Source: an uncultured Oscillospiraceae bacterium (GTDB lineage Bacteria; Bacillota; Clostridia; Oscillospirales; Oscillospiraceae). From it: a stretch of 36,387 nt of DNA. Shown piece after piece: positions 27,145 through 35,179 of this stretch. Each line of letters opens with the position of its first letter. Positions within the stretch are counted from its first letter, which is position 1. Position numbers and translations under genes: made by a program. The notes beneath the pieces were generated by a model, which was given only the letters and a program-made list of their open reading frames with translations, was not told the DNA's origin and did no database searches. The DNA is taken from assembly GCA_944387035.1 (NCBI GenBank), contig CALXDJ010000019.1, forward strand, positions 1 to 36,387, in the 5' to 3' direction.

Positions 27145-28629
27145 ATGATTGATCAGGCCATTGCGGATCTGGTACAATATGCTCTGGACACAGGTCTTGT
27201 GGAGGAAGCGGACCGGGTGTGGGCGATCAACGGCCTTCTGGAGGACCTGGGCCTTTCCGACTGGGAGGAGGTTCCCGGCCGGGTGCGGCCCCTGGAGGAG
27301 ATCCTGGGTGAAATTCTGGATTGGGCCGTGGCCCAGGGCCGTATTGAGGACGGCACCACCAGCCGGGACCTCTTTGACACCAAGCTCGTGGGCCGTCTGA
27401 CACCCCGGCCCGCGCAGGTCCGGGCGGCGTTTGCCGAACGGTACGCCCGCTCTCCGGAGGAGGCCACGGACTGGTACTATCAGTTCAGCCAGAATACCGA
27501 TTACATCCGCCGCTACCGGGTGGCCCGGGACCAGAAGTGGATTGCCCACACGGACTACGGCGATCTGGAAATTACCATCAACCTCTCCAAGCCGGAGAAG
27601 GACCCCCGGGCCATTGCGGCGGCGCGCTCCGCGCCCCAGGGCGGCTATCCCAAGTGCCTGCTGTGCCGGGAAAATGAGGGCTACGCCGGCCGGATGAACC
27701 ATCCCGCCCGGCAGAACCACCGCCTGATCCCCGTTACCATTGACGGCAAGGACTGGTTCTTCCAGTACTCCCCCTATGTGTACTATAATGAGCACTGCAT
27801 CGTCTTCAACGGGCAGCATGTCCCCATGAAGATCGACCGCTCCGCCTTCCGCAAGCTCCTGGACTTTGTCAAGCAGTTCCCCCACTACTTCGTGGGTTCC
27901 AACGCGGATTTGCCCATTGTGGGCGGCTCCATTTTGAGCCACGACCACTTCCAGGGCGGCCGCCATGTCTTTGCTATGGAGAAGGCTCCGGTGGAGCGGG
28001 CGGTTTCCTTCCCGGGCTTTGCCGATGTGGAGGCGGGCATCGTCCGCTGGCCTCTGTCCGTGATCCGGCTGCGCTGCGGCGACGACAACCGCCTGGTGGA
28101 CCTGGCGGACAAGATCCTCACCGCCTGGCGGGGCTATACCGACGAGGAGGCCGTGATCTACGCCCACACCGACGGCCAGCCCCACAACACCATCACCCCC
28201 ATCGCCCGGATGCGGGAGGGGCTCTATGAGCTGGACCTGGTGCTGCGCAACAACCTCACCACGCCGGAGTATCCGTTGGGGCTGTATCATCCCCATCCGG
28301 AGCTGCACCACATCAAGAAGGAAAACATCGGCCTCATTGAGGTCATGGGCCTTGCGGTGCTGCCCGCCCGGCTCAAGGGCGAGCTGGCGGAGCTGGCCGA
28401 CGCCCTGGTCCAGGGCGTGGACCTGCGGGGCAGTGAGACCCTGGCCAAGCATGCCGACTGGGCGGAGGAGCTCAAGACCCGGTATACCTTCACGGCGGAG
28501 AATGTGACGGACATTCTCCAATCGGAGGTGGGCGCGGTGTTTGCCCAGGTGCTCGAGCACGCCGGCGTCTACAAGTGCACGCCGGAGGGCCGGGCGGCCT
28601 TCCAGCGGTTTATCGATTCGGTCCGGTGA
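27145..28629 (+). CDS. galT: UDP-glucose-hexose-1-phosphate uridylyltransferase, Firmicutes type
   Basis: Exchanges UMP between UDP-glucose and galactose-1-phosphate. The 494-residue protein matches the long galT class of Bacilli/Clostridia. The N-terminal half has YPKCLLCRENEG (about 168-179) and RLIPVTIDGKDWFFQYSPY; the nucleophile motif is SHDHFQGG (about 265-272) with the HxH pair H266/H268. A C-terminal region contains LYHPHPELHHIKKENIGLIE. The ATG at 27145 follows AGGAGG; an upstream in-frame ATG at 27124 lies inside galK and lacks a site. It is the second gene of galKTE. Confidence 0.96.
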   Translation: MIDQAIADLVQYALDTGLVEEADRVWAINGLLEDLGLSDWEEVPGRVRPLEEILGEILDWAVAQGRIEDGTTSRDLFDTKLVGRLTPRPAQVRAAFAERYARSPEEATDWYYQFSQNTDYIRRYRVARDQKWIAHTDYGDLEITINLSKPEKDPRAIAAARSAPQGGYPKCLLCRENEGYAGRMNHPARQNHRLIPVTIDGKDWFFQYSPYVYYNEHCIVFNGQHVPMKIDRSAFRKLLDFVKQFPHYFVGSNADLPIVGGSILSHDHFQGGRHVFAMEKAPVERAVSFPGFADVEAGIVRWPLSVIRLRCGDDNRLVDLADKILTAWRGYTDEEAVIYAHTDGQPHNTITPIARMREGLYELDLVLRNNLTTPEYPLGLYHPHPELHHIKKENIGLIEVMGLAVLPARLKGELAELADALVQGVDLRGSETLAKHADWAEELKTRYTFTAENVTDILQSEVGAVFAQVLEHAGVYKCTPEGRAAFQRFIDSVR

Positions 28630-28733
28630 AAAAGCGGCAGCGTCCCCTGCCCGGCAGGGAACGCTGTGGAAAATATCCCCGGTGCGGCCCGGAAGGGCGC
28701 AGGGAAACTTGATGTTTGAAGGAGGATTCCCCT

Positions 28734-29723
28734 ATGAAAACGATTCTGGTGGCCGGCGGCGCCGGCTATATCGGCAGCCATATGGTGGCTCTGCTGGTGG
28801 AGCGCGGTTATGATGTGGTGGTGGCGGACAATCTGCGCACCGGCCACTGGCAGGCGGTGAAGGGCGCCCGGAAGCTGTACATCGGCGACCTGCGGGACGG
28901 CGCCTTTTTGAACCAGATCTTCGAGGAAAACCAGGTGGACGGCGTCATCAACTTTGCCGCCTACTCCCTGGTGGGCGAGAGCGTGACCAATCCCCTGAAG
29001 TATTACGGCAACAACGTGGCCGGTTCCCAGTCCATGCTCACGGCCATGAAGGACCACGGCGTGAACAAGATCGTCTTCTCCTCCACGGCCGCCACCTACG
29101 GCGAGCCGGAGAAGCAGCCTATTGAGGAGACGGACCGCACCGAGCCCACCAACCCCTACGGCGCCACCAAGCTGGCCATTGAGGGGATGCTCAAGTGGTG
29201 CGACAAGGCCTACGGCATCCACTATGTGGCCCTGCGCTACTTCAACGCCGCCGGTTCCAACCAGGATGTGGGCATCGGTGAAGACCACAGCCCCGAGTCC
29301 CACCTGATTCCCCTGGTGATGAAGACGGCTCTGGGCCAGCGCAGCCACATCGGCATTTTCGGTGACGACTATCCCACTCCCGACGGCACCTGCGTCCGGG
29401 ACTACATCCACGTCCGGGATCTGGCGGAGGCCCACCTGCTGGCTCTGGAGCATCTGGAAAAGACCGGCGAGAGCGGCATCTTCAACCTGGGCAGCGGCGA
29501 CGGCTACTCCGTCAAGGAGATCATCGACACCGCCCGGCGCATCACCGGCAAGGAAATCCCCGCCGTGGTGGAGCCCCGGCGGGCCGGCGATCCCTCCGTG
29601 CTGATTGCCTCCAACAAGAAGGCTGCCGAAGTGCTGGGTTGGACGCCCAAGCGGGGCCTGGAGGAGATCATCTCCGACGCCTGGGCCTGGCACTCCAGCC
29701 ACCCCAACGGCTACGAGGGCTGA
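28734..29723 (+). CDS. galE: UDP-glucose 4-epimerase
   Basis: Interconverts UDP-galactose and UDP-glucose, regenerating the galT co-substrate. The 329-residue SDR-fold enzyme has the NAD-binding GGAGYIGSH (8-16), the catalytic S/T in FSSTAATYGEP (about 115-125), and Y142/K146 in NPYGATK. The C-terminal substrate region includes DGTCVRDYIHVRDLAEAH and the RRAGDPS motif. The ATG has AAGGAGGA upstream. It lies 104 bases after galT, with an imperfect hairpin (about 28637-28666) and a TGTGGAAAA nonamer in the gap, and ends at a strong terminator. Part of galKTE, although partial separate transcription is possible. Confidence 0.97.
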   Translation: MKTILVAGGAGYIGSHMVALLVERGYDVVVADNLRTGHWQAVKGARKLYIGDLRDGAFLNQIFEENQVDGVINFAAYSLVGESVTNPLKYYGNNVAGSQSMLTAMKDHGVNKIVFSSTAATYGEPEKQPIEETDRTEPTNPYGATKLAIEGMLKWCDKAYGIHYVALRYFNAAGSNQDVGIGEDHSPESHLIPLVMKTALGQRSHIGIFGDDYPTPDGTCVRDYIHVRDLAEAHLLALEHLEKTGESGIFNLGSGDGYSVKEIIDTARRITGKEIPAVVEPRRAGDPSVLIASNKKAAEVLGWTPKRGLEEIISDAWAWHSSHPNGYEG

Positions 29724-29757
29724 GGAAGCAGCGCGGTTCCCATCTGAAAATCAAACA

Positions 29758-29792
29758 GCAAGGCCCCGGCGGAATATCCGCCGGGGCCTTGC
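29758..29792. terminator. Terminator between galE and the anti-sigma gene
   Basis: A 16-bp perfect stem (29758-29773 with 29777-29792, core AAGGCCCCGGCGGA) with a 3-base loop between convergent genes. The T-rich tails are short on both sides. Confidence 0.75.
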
Positions 29793-29819
29793 TTTGCAAT
29801 TGGGCAGCCGTGGGGCCGG

Positions 29820-30845
29820 TCAGGATTCCCCGTACAGCCACGCGTCCGTGCGGTTCCACAGCTTCTGGAACGCGCCGGGAGACTGGGCGCAGGCCTTGAT
29901 GTCTCCGCCTGCCAGATCGCCCAGAATCTCGCTGAGCCGGTCCTGGCTCAGGGTGTGTACCACCGTCTCCCCGTCCGCGCTGGGATAGGACCAGGCGATC
30001 TCGCCCAGATTGTCCACCAGGGCTAGCAGCAGCGGCGCGGCGGCTTCCACCCGCCGGTTGAGGAGGTCTTCCTCCGCGGGAGAGGCGGGAGCACGGTAGC
30101 ACAGCGTCCAGCGGTAGGGCGTGTGGGAGGTCTGAAGCTCCATGGTGTACCCGTCGGGCAGCCGTCCGGCCTGAACCAGTGCCTGGGACAGCCGCCCCAG
30201 AGCCGAGGGATTCCCCACGTAGGGCGTGCGGCAGGCGTAGACGCTTTGGGCGTCGGCGGTCAGAGTGACGTCGTCCTGCCAGAGCAGCACGCCGCACAGG
30301 TAGACCTCCTTGACGCCGGATACATCAATGGTCATGGTGTACTCTTCACGGGGATGGATGGGCGAGGGCCGTCCCTGCCGGGCAGTGATGAACACCGTCT
30401 CCCCTTCCCGGGTCGTCTCCCAGTCCCAGTATGCCGGGGCGTCGGACGGGGCGTCCGCGGGCGCCAGAATCCGCAGATCCAGAGTTTCCTCGGCGGGGTG
30501 GGTGTGGACGCCGAAGCTCATGGGGTGGGCTTCCCGGTCTGCCGGAGCGCCGATGACATACACGCGGAGGCCCCACAGGGCCGCCAGCACCAGCAGCGTG
30601 CATACCACGGCCAGGATCATCCGGCCCTTGGTTTTGCGGCGGATGGTCTTGAGATAGTCCACCTCCCGCTCCGGTTCTTCCATGACGGGCTCCTCCGGGG
30701 CCGTCATGGCCGCCAGACGGGCCGCACACGCCGGACACTGCGCCGTGTGGCGCTCCAGAGCTTCCCGGCTCTCCTCCCCGGCCAGCCCCTCGGCGTACAG
30801 AGGCATCAGGTCCCGGGCTACGCCGCAGCTGAGATCATTTTTCAT
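29820..30845 (-). CDS. Zinc-finger anti-sigma factor with DUF4825-like C-terminus
   Basis: A 341-residue membrane protein. Residues 1-50 form a zf-HC2/ZAS anti-sigma domain with C7 and H33-x3-C37-x2-C40 (HTAQCPAC); one membrane helix is at about 73-95; the rest is extracellular. The C-terminal part, with ACRTPYVGNPSALGRLSQAL and LPDGYTMELQTSHTPYRWTL, looks like DUF4825. The ATG at 30845 has GGAGG 8 bases upstream; the in-frame GTG at 30854 overlaps that site and is rejected. It overlaps the sigma gene by 11 bases. It likely holds the sigma factor at the membrane until an envelope signal releases it. Confidence 0.9.
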   Translation of the reverse strand: MKNDLSCGVARDLMPLYAEGLAGEESREALERHTAQCPACAARLAAMTAPEEPVMEEPEREVDYLKTIRRKTKGRMILAVVCTLLVLAALWGLRVYVIGAPADREAHPMSFGVHTHPAEETLDLRILAPADAPSDAPAYWDWETTREGETVFITARQGRPSPIHPREEYTMTIDVSGVKEVYLCGVLLWQDDVTLTADAQSVYACRTPYVGNPSALGRLSQALVQAGRLPDGYTMELQTSHTPYRWTLCYRAPASPAEEDLLNRRVEAAAPLLLALVDNLGEIAWSYPSADGETVVHTLSQDRLSEILGDLAGGDIKACAQSPGAFQKLWNRTDAWLYGES

Positions 30846-31326
30846 CGTCGTCACCTCCGGTTTTCAGCCGCTCCTTGCAGCGGTAAAAGGTTACCCTGGC
30901 CCATGTTTCCGTCCGGCCCAGCAGCTCCCCGATCTCCCGAAAGCTCAGGGAGGCGAACACCCGCAGGTAGACCACCTCCCGCCCCGGTTCCGGCAGGGCG
31001 TGGACCTGCCGCAAAAGTTCCAGGTGGGACCAGCGCTCCAGATGTTCCTCTTCCGCCGAGGGAAGGGGCGGCAGCATGGTCTCGTCCTCCGGGAGGGGGA
31101 CTTCCCGGCCCTGGCGGCGCAGGTGGCCGTACCACAGATGCCGGGCGATCTGGCACAGCCATACGGAGACTTTGCACCGTCCGTCAAAGCGGTCGGCGGA
31201 CCGGACGGCCTGATAGAAGGTCTCCTGGGTCAGTTCCTCCGCCAGATCCGGGTCATGGCACAGGGAGAGGAGGAACTTGTATACGGTTTGGGCGTGACGC
31301 TGGTAGACAGCGCTCATAGAGTCCAT
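30835..31326 (-). CDS. ECF-type RNA polymerase sigma factor
   Basis: A 163-residue sigma-70 family protein with only regions 2 and 4. Region 2 includes HDPDLAEELTQETFYQAVRS and the -10-binding stretch VSVWLCQIARHLWYGHLRRQ; region 4 has LPEPGREVVYLRVFASLSF and EIGELLGRTETWARVTFYRC. The ATG at 31326 follows GGGAGGACC; the upstream in-frame GTG would place the ribosome binding site inside the gene. It is co-transcribed and overlapping with its anti-sigma factor. A TGTAAC hexamer (minus strand, plus 31373-31378) upstream resembles ECF -35 elements and could mean autoregulation, but I cannot assign a -10. Confidence 0.94.
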   Translation of the reverse strand: MDSMSAVYQRHAQTVYKFLLSLCHDPDLAEELTQETFYQAVRSADRFDGRCKVSVWLCQIARHLWYGHLRRQGREVPLPEDETMLPPLPSAEEEHLERWSHLELLRQVHALPEPGREVVYLRVFASLSFREIGELLGRTETWARVTFYRCKERLKTGGDDDEK

Positions 31327-31394
31327 GGTCCTCCCTCCTTTCACCTCTTATGTGTTTCGGGGCGGGCAAAACGTTACACGTTCCGTGAAAAAAT

Positions 31395-31418
31395 TTTGAC
31401 GGGCCGCAGCCCGTCAAA
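31395..31418 (-). terminator. Terminator of the HAD phosphatase gene
   Basis: TTTGACGGGC (31395-31404), loop CGCA, GCCCGTCAAA (31409-31418). Reading the minus strand, the stem is followed by a T-rich tract (AATTTTTTC). Confidence 0.85.
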
Positions 31419-31421
31419 TCG

Positions 31422-32078
31422 TTATTCCGGCACGTTGGTCTCAAACATCTCCTCAAAGGACGTGATGTAGTAGTCCGCAATGCGGCGGATGGCCTCCTGG
31501 TCCTCCCGGGCGGAGTTGTCATACACACCGCAGACCCGGAACCCGGCCGCCTTGGCGGTCTCGATGGCGTGGAGGGCGTCCTCAAAGATCACGGTGTCCT
31601 TTTTGTTGGAGCGCAGGCGGCGCATGCACCGCTCGAAGATCTCGGGGCTGTCCTTTCCCTGACCGACCTCCTGGCAGGTGAGGATGCCCCGGAAGTATCC
31701 GTCGATCCCGGCGCAGCGCAAGGCGGCCTCGGCCAGATGGCGGTCCGTGGCGGTGGCCACATACATCCACACGCCCTCCATTTTCAGCAGGGAGAGGAAT
31801 TTCACAACGCCGGCCTTGGCCTGGACCTGGTGGGTGTAGAAGTCCTCCACCTGGGCCTCGATCAGGGCGACGATCTCGTCCACACTCTGGGTCATGTGGT
31901 AGGCGTCCTTGCAGTAGGCGGCGCCCTGGCGGACGGTCAGGACCTTGAGCTTCTCGCCCAGGTTCGCCTCCGGCTCGATGCCCAAGGTGCGCAGGGTCCG
32001 GGCGCCCAGGTCGTTCCAGATGAACATGGAGTCGAGCAGAGTGCCGTCCATGTCGAAAATCGCGCTTTGCAGTCTCAT
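31422..32078 (-). CDS. HAD-superfamily phosphatase, beta-phosphoglucomutase-like
   Basis: A 218-residue subfamily IA HAD hydrolase. Motif I is FDMDGTLLDS with nucleophile D9 and acid/base D11; a helical cap follows (about 17-85); motif II is the threonine/serine region YVATATDRH; the motif III lysine is near GQGKDSPEIF; motif IV is VIFEDALHAIETAKAAG. Such enzymes act on small phosphorylated metabolites; the substrate is unknown. The ATG at 32078 is well spaced from AAAGGA, better than the preceding GTG at 32081. It is divergent from the RNA phosphodiesterase gene with overlapping promoters. Confidence 0.9.
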   Translation of the reverse strand: MRLQSAIFDMDGTLLDSMFIWNDLGARTLRTLGIEPEANLGEKLKVLTVRQGAAYCKDAYHMTQSVDEIVALIEAQVEDFYTHQVQAKAGVVKFLSLLKMEGVWMYVATATDRHLAEAALRCAGIDGYFRGILTCQEVGQGKDSPEIFERCMRRLRSNKKDTVIFEDALHAIETAKAAGFRVCGVYDNSAREDQEAIRRIADYYITSFEEMFETNVPE

Positions 32079-32109
32079 CACGACGTTCCTTTCTCACTTG
32101 TTTTTTCAA

Positions 32110-32147
32110 TTGCGACCATTATAGCACTGTGATAGGATGAAAGACAA
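32110..32147. promoter_or_regulatory. Overlapping divergent promoters
   Basis: Plus strand (toward thpR): TTGCGA (32110-32115), 17 bases, TAGGAT (32133-32138). Minus strand (toward the HAD gene): TTGTCT (plus 32142-32147), 18 bases, TATAAT (plus 32118-32123). The minus -10 lies inside the plus spacer, so the two should exclude each other. Confidence 0.65.
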
Positions 32148-32184
32148 ATACAAATCGCATCCTGTGAAACAAGGAGGTGTCCCG

Positions 32185-32688
32185 ATGCGTCTGTTTGCGG
32201 CGATTGCGGCGGAGGGAGCGGTGCGGGAGACGCTGGTGCAGGCCCAGGCGGAGCTGCGCCGGCTGGGCCGGGGCAGCTTTCCCCGGCCGGAGATGCTGCA
32301 CCTGACCCTGGCCTTTTTGGGGGAGGTTCCAAGCGACGCCCCGGCCCGGGCGGCGGTGGAAACCCTGCGGGGAACCGGTCCGCTGGTTTTGACGGCGGAA
32401 GGCGTGGGCCGCTTTGGGGATACCTGGTGGGCGGGGATTCGTCCCGATCGGGAGCTGGAAGCCCGGGTGCTGGGCCTCCAGGCGGAATTGCGGCGGCGGA
32501 GCATGGCCGTGGAGGACCGGCCCTGGGTGCCCCACATCACCCTGGCCCGGCACTACCGGCCCAAAAGCGGGATGCCGGAGCTTTGCCTGCCGCCGGTGCC
32601 CATGGAGGTCCGGCAGGTCGTGCTGCTGGAGTCCTTGCGGCAGGAGGGCCGGGCGGTGTATGTGCTCCGGCACGCCGCAGAGCTGTAA
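32185..32688 (+). CDS. thpR: RNA 2',3'-cyclic phosphodiesterase (2'-5' RNA ligase family)
   Basis: A 167-residue 2H phosphoesterase that opens 2',3'-cyclic phosphates on RNA. The two hallmark H-x-T motifs are present: HLTLAFLG with H39/T41 and HITLARHY with H117/T119, in the two lobes of the fold. The start ATG at 32185 has AAGGAGGT 7 bases upstream; an in-frame ATG at 32137 lies in the promoter's -10 box and is rejected. It is monocistronic; the next gene is convergent. Confidence 0.93.
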   Translation: MRLFAAIAAEGAVRETLVQAQAELRRLGRGSFPRPEMLHLTLAFLGEVPSDAPARAAVETLRGTGPLVLTAEGVGRFGDTWWAGIRPDRELEARVLGLQAELRRRSMAVEDRPWVPHITLARHYRPKSGMPELCLPPVPMEVRQVVLLESLRQEGRAVYVLRHAAEL

Positions 32689-32703
32689 GAGAATAAAGCG
32701 ATG

Positions 32704-32736
32704 CCGGGGGACGTGCGCATTGCGCACGTCCCCCGG
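32704..32736. terminator. Strong hairpin between thpR and the 57-residue gene
   Basis: A 15-bp perfect stem, CCGGGGGACGTGCGC (32704-32718) with GCGCACGTCCCCCGG (32722-32736), loop ATT. There is no good T-tract on either side, so termination by the stem alone is plausible but not certain. Confidence 0.6.
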
Positions 32737-32740
32737 TGGG

Positions 32741-32914
32741 TTATTGCCAGCGGAATTGCCGGGCGGTATATTGATCGGCACAGCGGAAAAACAGCTCCCG
32801 GCTGTGAAATTCCAGCTTGGGACAGCCTTCCATGGGGTGAAAGGAAATCACCCGCCGTTTGGGGTCCACCCAGATGCGAAAGACCGGAGCGGTCTGGGGA
32901 AGGTCCCCTGTCAT
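32741..32914 (-). CDS. 57-residue protein coupled to the M56 peptidase gene
   Basis: A short open frame read on the minus strand: ATG at 32914 overlapping the peptidase stop (ATGA), ending at TAA (plus 32741-32743), directly before a 15-bp hairpin. The product begins MTGDLPQTAPVFRIWVDPKR and ends FFRCADQYTARQFRWQ. It is basic and aromatic, without a signal peptide or membrane helix. The 4-base stop/start overlap, the tight fit between coupled start and hairpin, and protein-like composition support a real gene. I do not recognise the family. It is the third gene of the BlaI-peptidase operon and may act in that signalling path. Confidence 0.7.
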   Translation of the reverse strand: MTGDLPQTAPVFRIWVDPKRRVISFHPMEGCPKLEFHSRELFFRCADQYTARQFRWQ

Positions 32915-34764
32915 GTCAGGTCCTCTCCCCGGGCCACGGCCTCCTTGGCCTCTTCAATGGTCATACCGCCGGAGAAGTGGCCGCCGCAGGAGACGGAATA
33001 CGTCCCGATGACCTGGTGCTCACTGTCGTACAGGGAGAGCTGAAATTCATGGGGGCATTCCTCGGCCGGCAGGCCGCTGGGCAGGGCTTCCTCCTCCGCA
33101 CGGGAAATATAGCCTTGCTGGTCCCCGATTTTGCGTGCGGCAACCAGATCCGGCTGGTAGCCCACATAGGCGCTCAGCCGCAGATCACCGTAGGACTCGC
33201 CCAGACTGTTGGTGGGGTATTCACCCTGGACCAGGGTATCCAGCAGCGGCTGTTCCGAAGTCGGGTCCAGGGCGTCCGCGTTGCCCACCAAGAATTCCCG
33301 CATGCTCAGCGGCGCGCCGCAGAAGGTATTTTTGGTGATGAAACACTTATACCACACGCCGTTGGTCCGGACATAGGAATTGGGATCGTCATCCGGCAGC
33401 AGGGTACCGCCCCGGCTGAGAATCAAATCCGGGTCGCCGCGCAGGGCGGTTTCCATGATCAGGCGCAGTTCCTCGGAGTCTTCCGTGGGTTCCCCTGCCT
33501 CTGCGGGGGGCTGCTGTGCAGACTGCGGGGGAGATTCCGGCTGTGTGGAAGCTGCTTCCTGGGATTCGGCGGAAGCGATGTCGGTCGGGGGATTCTCTTC
33601 AGGCTCCGCGGGCTGCGCATCGTCTTGGCCGGTGTGGGCGAGCAGGTCCCCGAGGGGGTCGTTTTCAGAAGCGTCCTTCTGGGCGGAAGTGTCCGATGTG
33701 GGGGTTGTCTGGGCGGCGGGGTCTTCCGGCGCGGCGGTGATGAGAGGTTCCCGGGATAGCCACGCCGCCGCTGTGCCGCAGGAGAGGACCGCGGCCGCGG
33801 CCAGCAGGGCCAACAGGCGCTTGCGGCCTTTGCGGGGTGTCGTATGCAGCATTTTGCTCAGTCTCCTTTCCAAAGCCTCCCGGGAGGAGAGGCACAGCAC
33901 CCAGGGGCCTGCCCTTTCGGTGCTCCCGGCGGCCATTTGCAGCAGAATTTGTCCGTACCGGAGCCGCTCCCGGCGGTTGAGAAGTATGGCCACATCCTCG
34001 TCGCAGCGCTCCTCCCCCACTTCCCGGACGGTCCGGTCCAGCATGTGAAACAAGGGGTTGTACCAGTGGATGGTCAGGGCGGCCAGGGAACCCAGCCGCA
34101 CCCACAGATCGCCCCGGTAAATATGGTCCAGCTCATGGAGCAGCAGACACTTGAGGGTTTCCGGATCCATGGGCTGCTCCGGCAGCAAAATGACGGGATG
34201 GAAAATGCCCGTCACCAGCGGTGACGACACAGCCGGTGAGGTGCGCACTTCCGGCTGCCGCCGCAGGCCCAGCAGAGTCCGGCATTGCAGCAGGACTTCC
34301 GGCACCGGCGCTTCTGCAGCCGGACGGGATGCGCGCACCAACCGTTCCAGGGCCCGCCGGGCCCGCAGCTTGGGAAGCAGGACCCACAGGGCTCCCAGCA
34401 GCCAAAGGGCGGCCAGCACGTACAGTCCCCACTGGGGAAGGGCCAGAGCCCCCGTCTGGGAAACGCCCTCGCCGGACAGCGCCGCGGGTGGCATCCACAG
34501 GGTCCCGCCGGGCAGGGCGGCTGATTCAGCCGCGGGGATGGGTACGGTCTGTGCTTGTGATGGGGATAACAGGGTTTCCGGCAGAAGACGAATCCAGGAA
34601 AACAGCCGATGCAGCGGAACCAGGGCAAAGAACAGGCTCAGCTTTACCATCCGGTCCTCCCACCGGGCACTGAGGCGGCCCCGGGCCATGCGGCGCAGCA
34701 GCAGGCAAACCGCTGCCGCTGCACTGCCGGACACGGCCAGCTCCGCCAGGGTGTTAATCAGCAT
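32911..34764 (-). CDS. BlaR1/MecR1-like M56 metallopeptidase with atypical sensor domain
   Basis: A 617-residue membrane protease and signal transducer. The N-terminal M56 domain has several hydrophobic helices, the zinc motif HELDH (210-214) and a downstream EERCDEDVA acidic ligand. A final membrane helix (about 315-336) leads to about 280 extracellular residues. In BlaR1 this part is a penicillin-binding domain with STxK, SxN and KTG motifs; here I see none. Instead there is a Pro/Glu/Ser-rich linker (about 345-425) and an unrecognised domain (about 430-617). The ATG at 34764 follows CAGGAGG and overlaps the blaI stop by 11 bases. By analogy it would sense an envelope signal and trigger cleavage of the BlaI repressor. 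Confidence 0.9.
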   Translation of the reverse strand: MLINTLAELAVSGSAAAAVCLLLRRMARGRLSARWEDRMVKLSLFFALVPLHRLFSWIRLLPETLLSPSQAQTVPIPAAESAALPGGTLWMPPAALSGEGVSQTGALALPQWGLYVLAALWLLGALWVLLPKLRARRALERLVRASRPAAEAPVPEVLLQCRTLLGLRRQPEVRTSPAVSSPLVTGIFHPVILLPEQPMDPETLKCLLLHELDHIYRGDLWVRLGSLAALTIHWYNPLFHMLDRTVREVGEERCDEDVAILLNRRERLRYGQILLQMAAGSTERAGPWVLCLSSREALERRLSKMLHTTPRKGRKRLLALLAAAAVLSCGTAAAWLSREPLITAAPEDPAAQTTPTSDTSAQKDASENDPLGDLLAHTGQDDAQPAEPEENPPTDIASAESQEAASTQPESPPQSAQQPPAEAGEPTEDSEELRLIMETALRGDPDLILSRGGTLLPDDDPNSYVRTNGVWYKCFITKNTFCGAPLSMREFLVGNADALDPTSEQPLLDTLVQGEYPTNSLGESYGDLRLSAYVGYQPDLVAARKIGDQQGYISRAEEEALPSGLPAEECPHEFQLSLYDSEHQVIGTYSVSCGGHFSGGMTIEEAKEAVARGEDLT

Positions 34765-35137
34765 GGTTGGCCTCCTGTTCAAACCAGCGGCGCAGGGTGT
34801 CCAGCTCCTCCTTTTTGAGGGGTTCTCCGCCGTAAAAGGCGGCCAGGAAGCCCAGCAGGTCCCCCTGATAGTGTTCGTCCACCAGGCGGCGGGCTTCCAG
34901 CTTGTGATAGCCCTGCTCCGTAACAGCGGGAGTATAGAAATTGGACCGGCCCCGGCGTTCCACCGTCAGGACGCCTTTTTCCACAAGGCGGGTCAAAAAG
35001 GTGGAAACCGTCTGGATCTTCCAGCCCTTGTGAGCAAACAGCTCCAGCAGCTGCGCGGCGGTGATGGGTGCGTCGGCATCCCAGATCACCCGCATGATTT
35101 CCATTTCCGATTCAGACAGACTTTGAAATTGTCCCAT
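34754..35137 (-). CDS. BlaI/MecI-family repressor
   Basis: A 127-residue repressor. The N-terminal winged helix (about 1-75) starts LSESEMEIMRVIWDADAPIT with the recognition region WKIQTVSTFLTRLVEKGVL and the wing VERRGRSNFYTP. The C-terminal helices (about 80-127) dimerise. Cleavage in BlaI occurs in the C-terminal part; a site cannot be assigned here. The ATG follows GGAGGT by 8 bases. It heads the operon with the M56 peptidase and the 57-residue gene, and two perfect BlaI-like dyads straddle its promoter, indicating autorepression. No beta-lactamase gene is in the window. Confidence 0.94.
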   Translation of the reverse strand: MGQFQSLSESEMEIMRVIWDADAPITAAQLLELFAHKGWKIQTVSTFLTRLVEKGVLTVERRGRSNFYTPAVTEQGYHKLEARRLVDEHYQGDLLGFLAAFYGGEPLKKEELDTLRRWFEQEANHAD

Positions 35138-35155
35138 TCTGCAGCACCTCCAAAA

Positions 35156-35171
35156 ACTACATCGATGTAGT
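35156..35171. promoter_or_regulatory. BlaI operator 2 (promoter-proximal to gene)
   Basis: ACTACATCGATGTAGT, a perfect 16-bp palindrome of the TACA-N4-TGTA type, downstream of the -10 box around the transcription start. Confidence 0.88.
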
Positions 35172-35179
35172 ATAATAAT

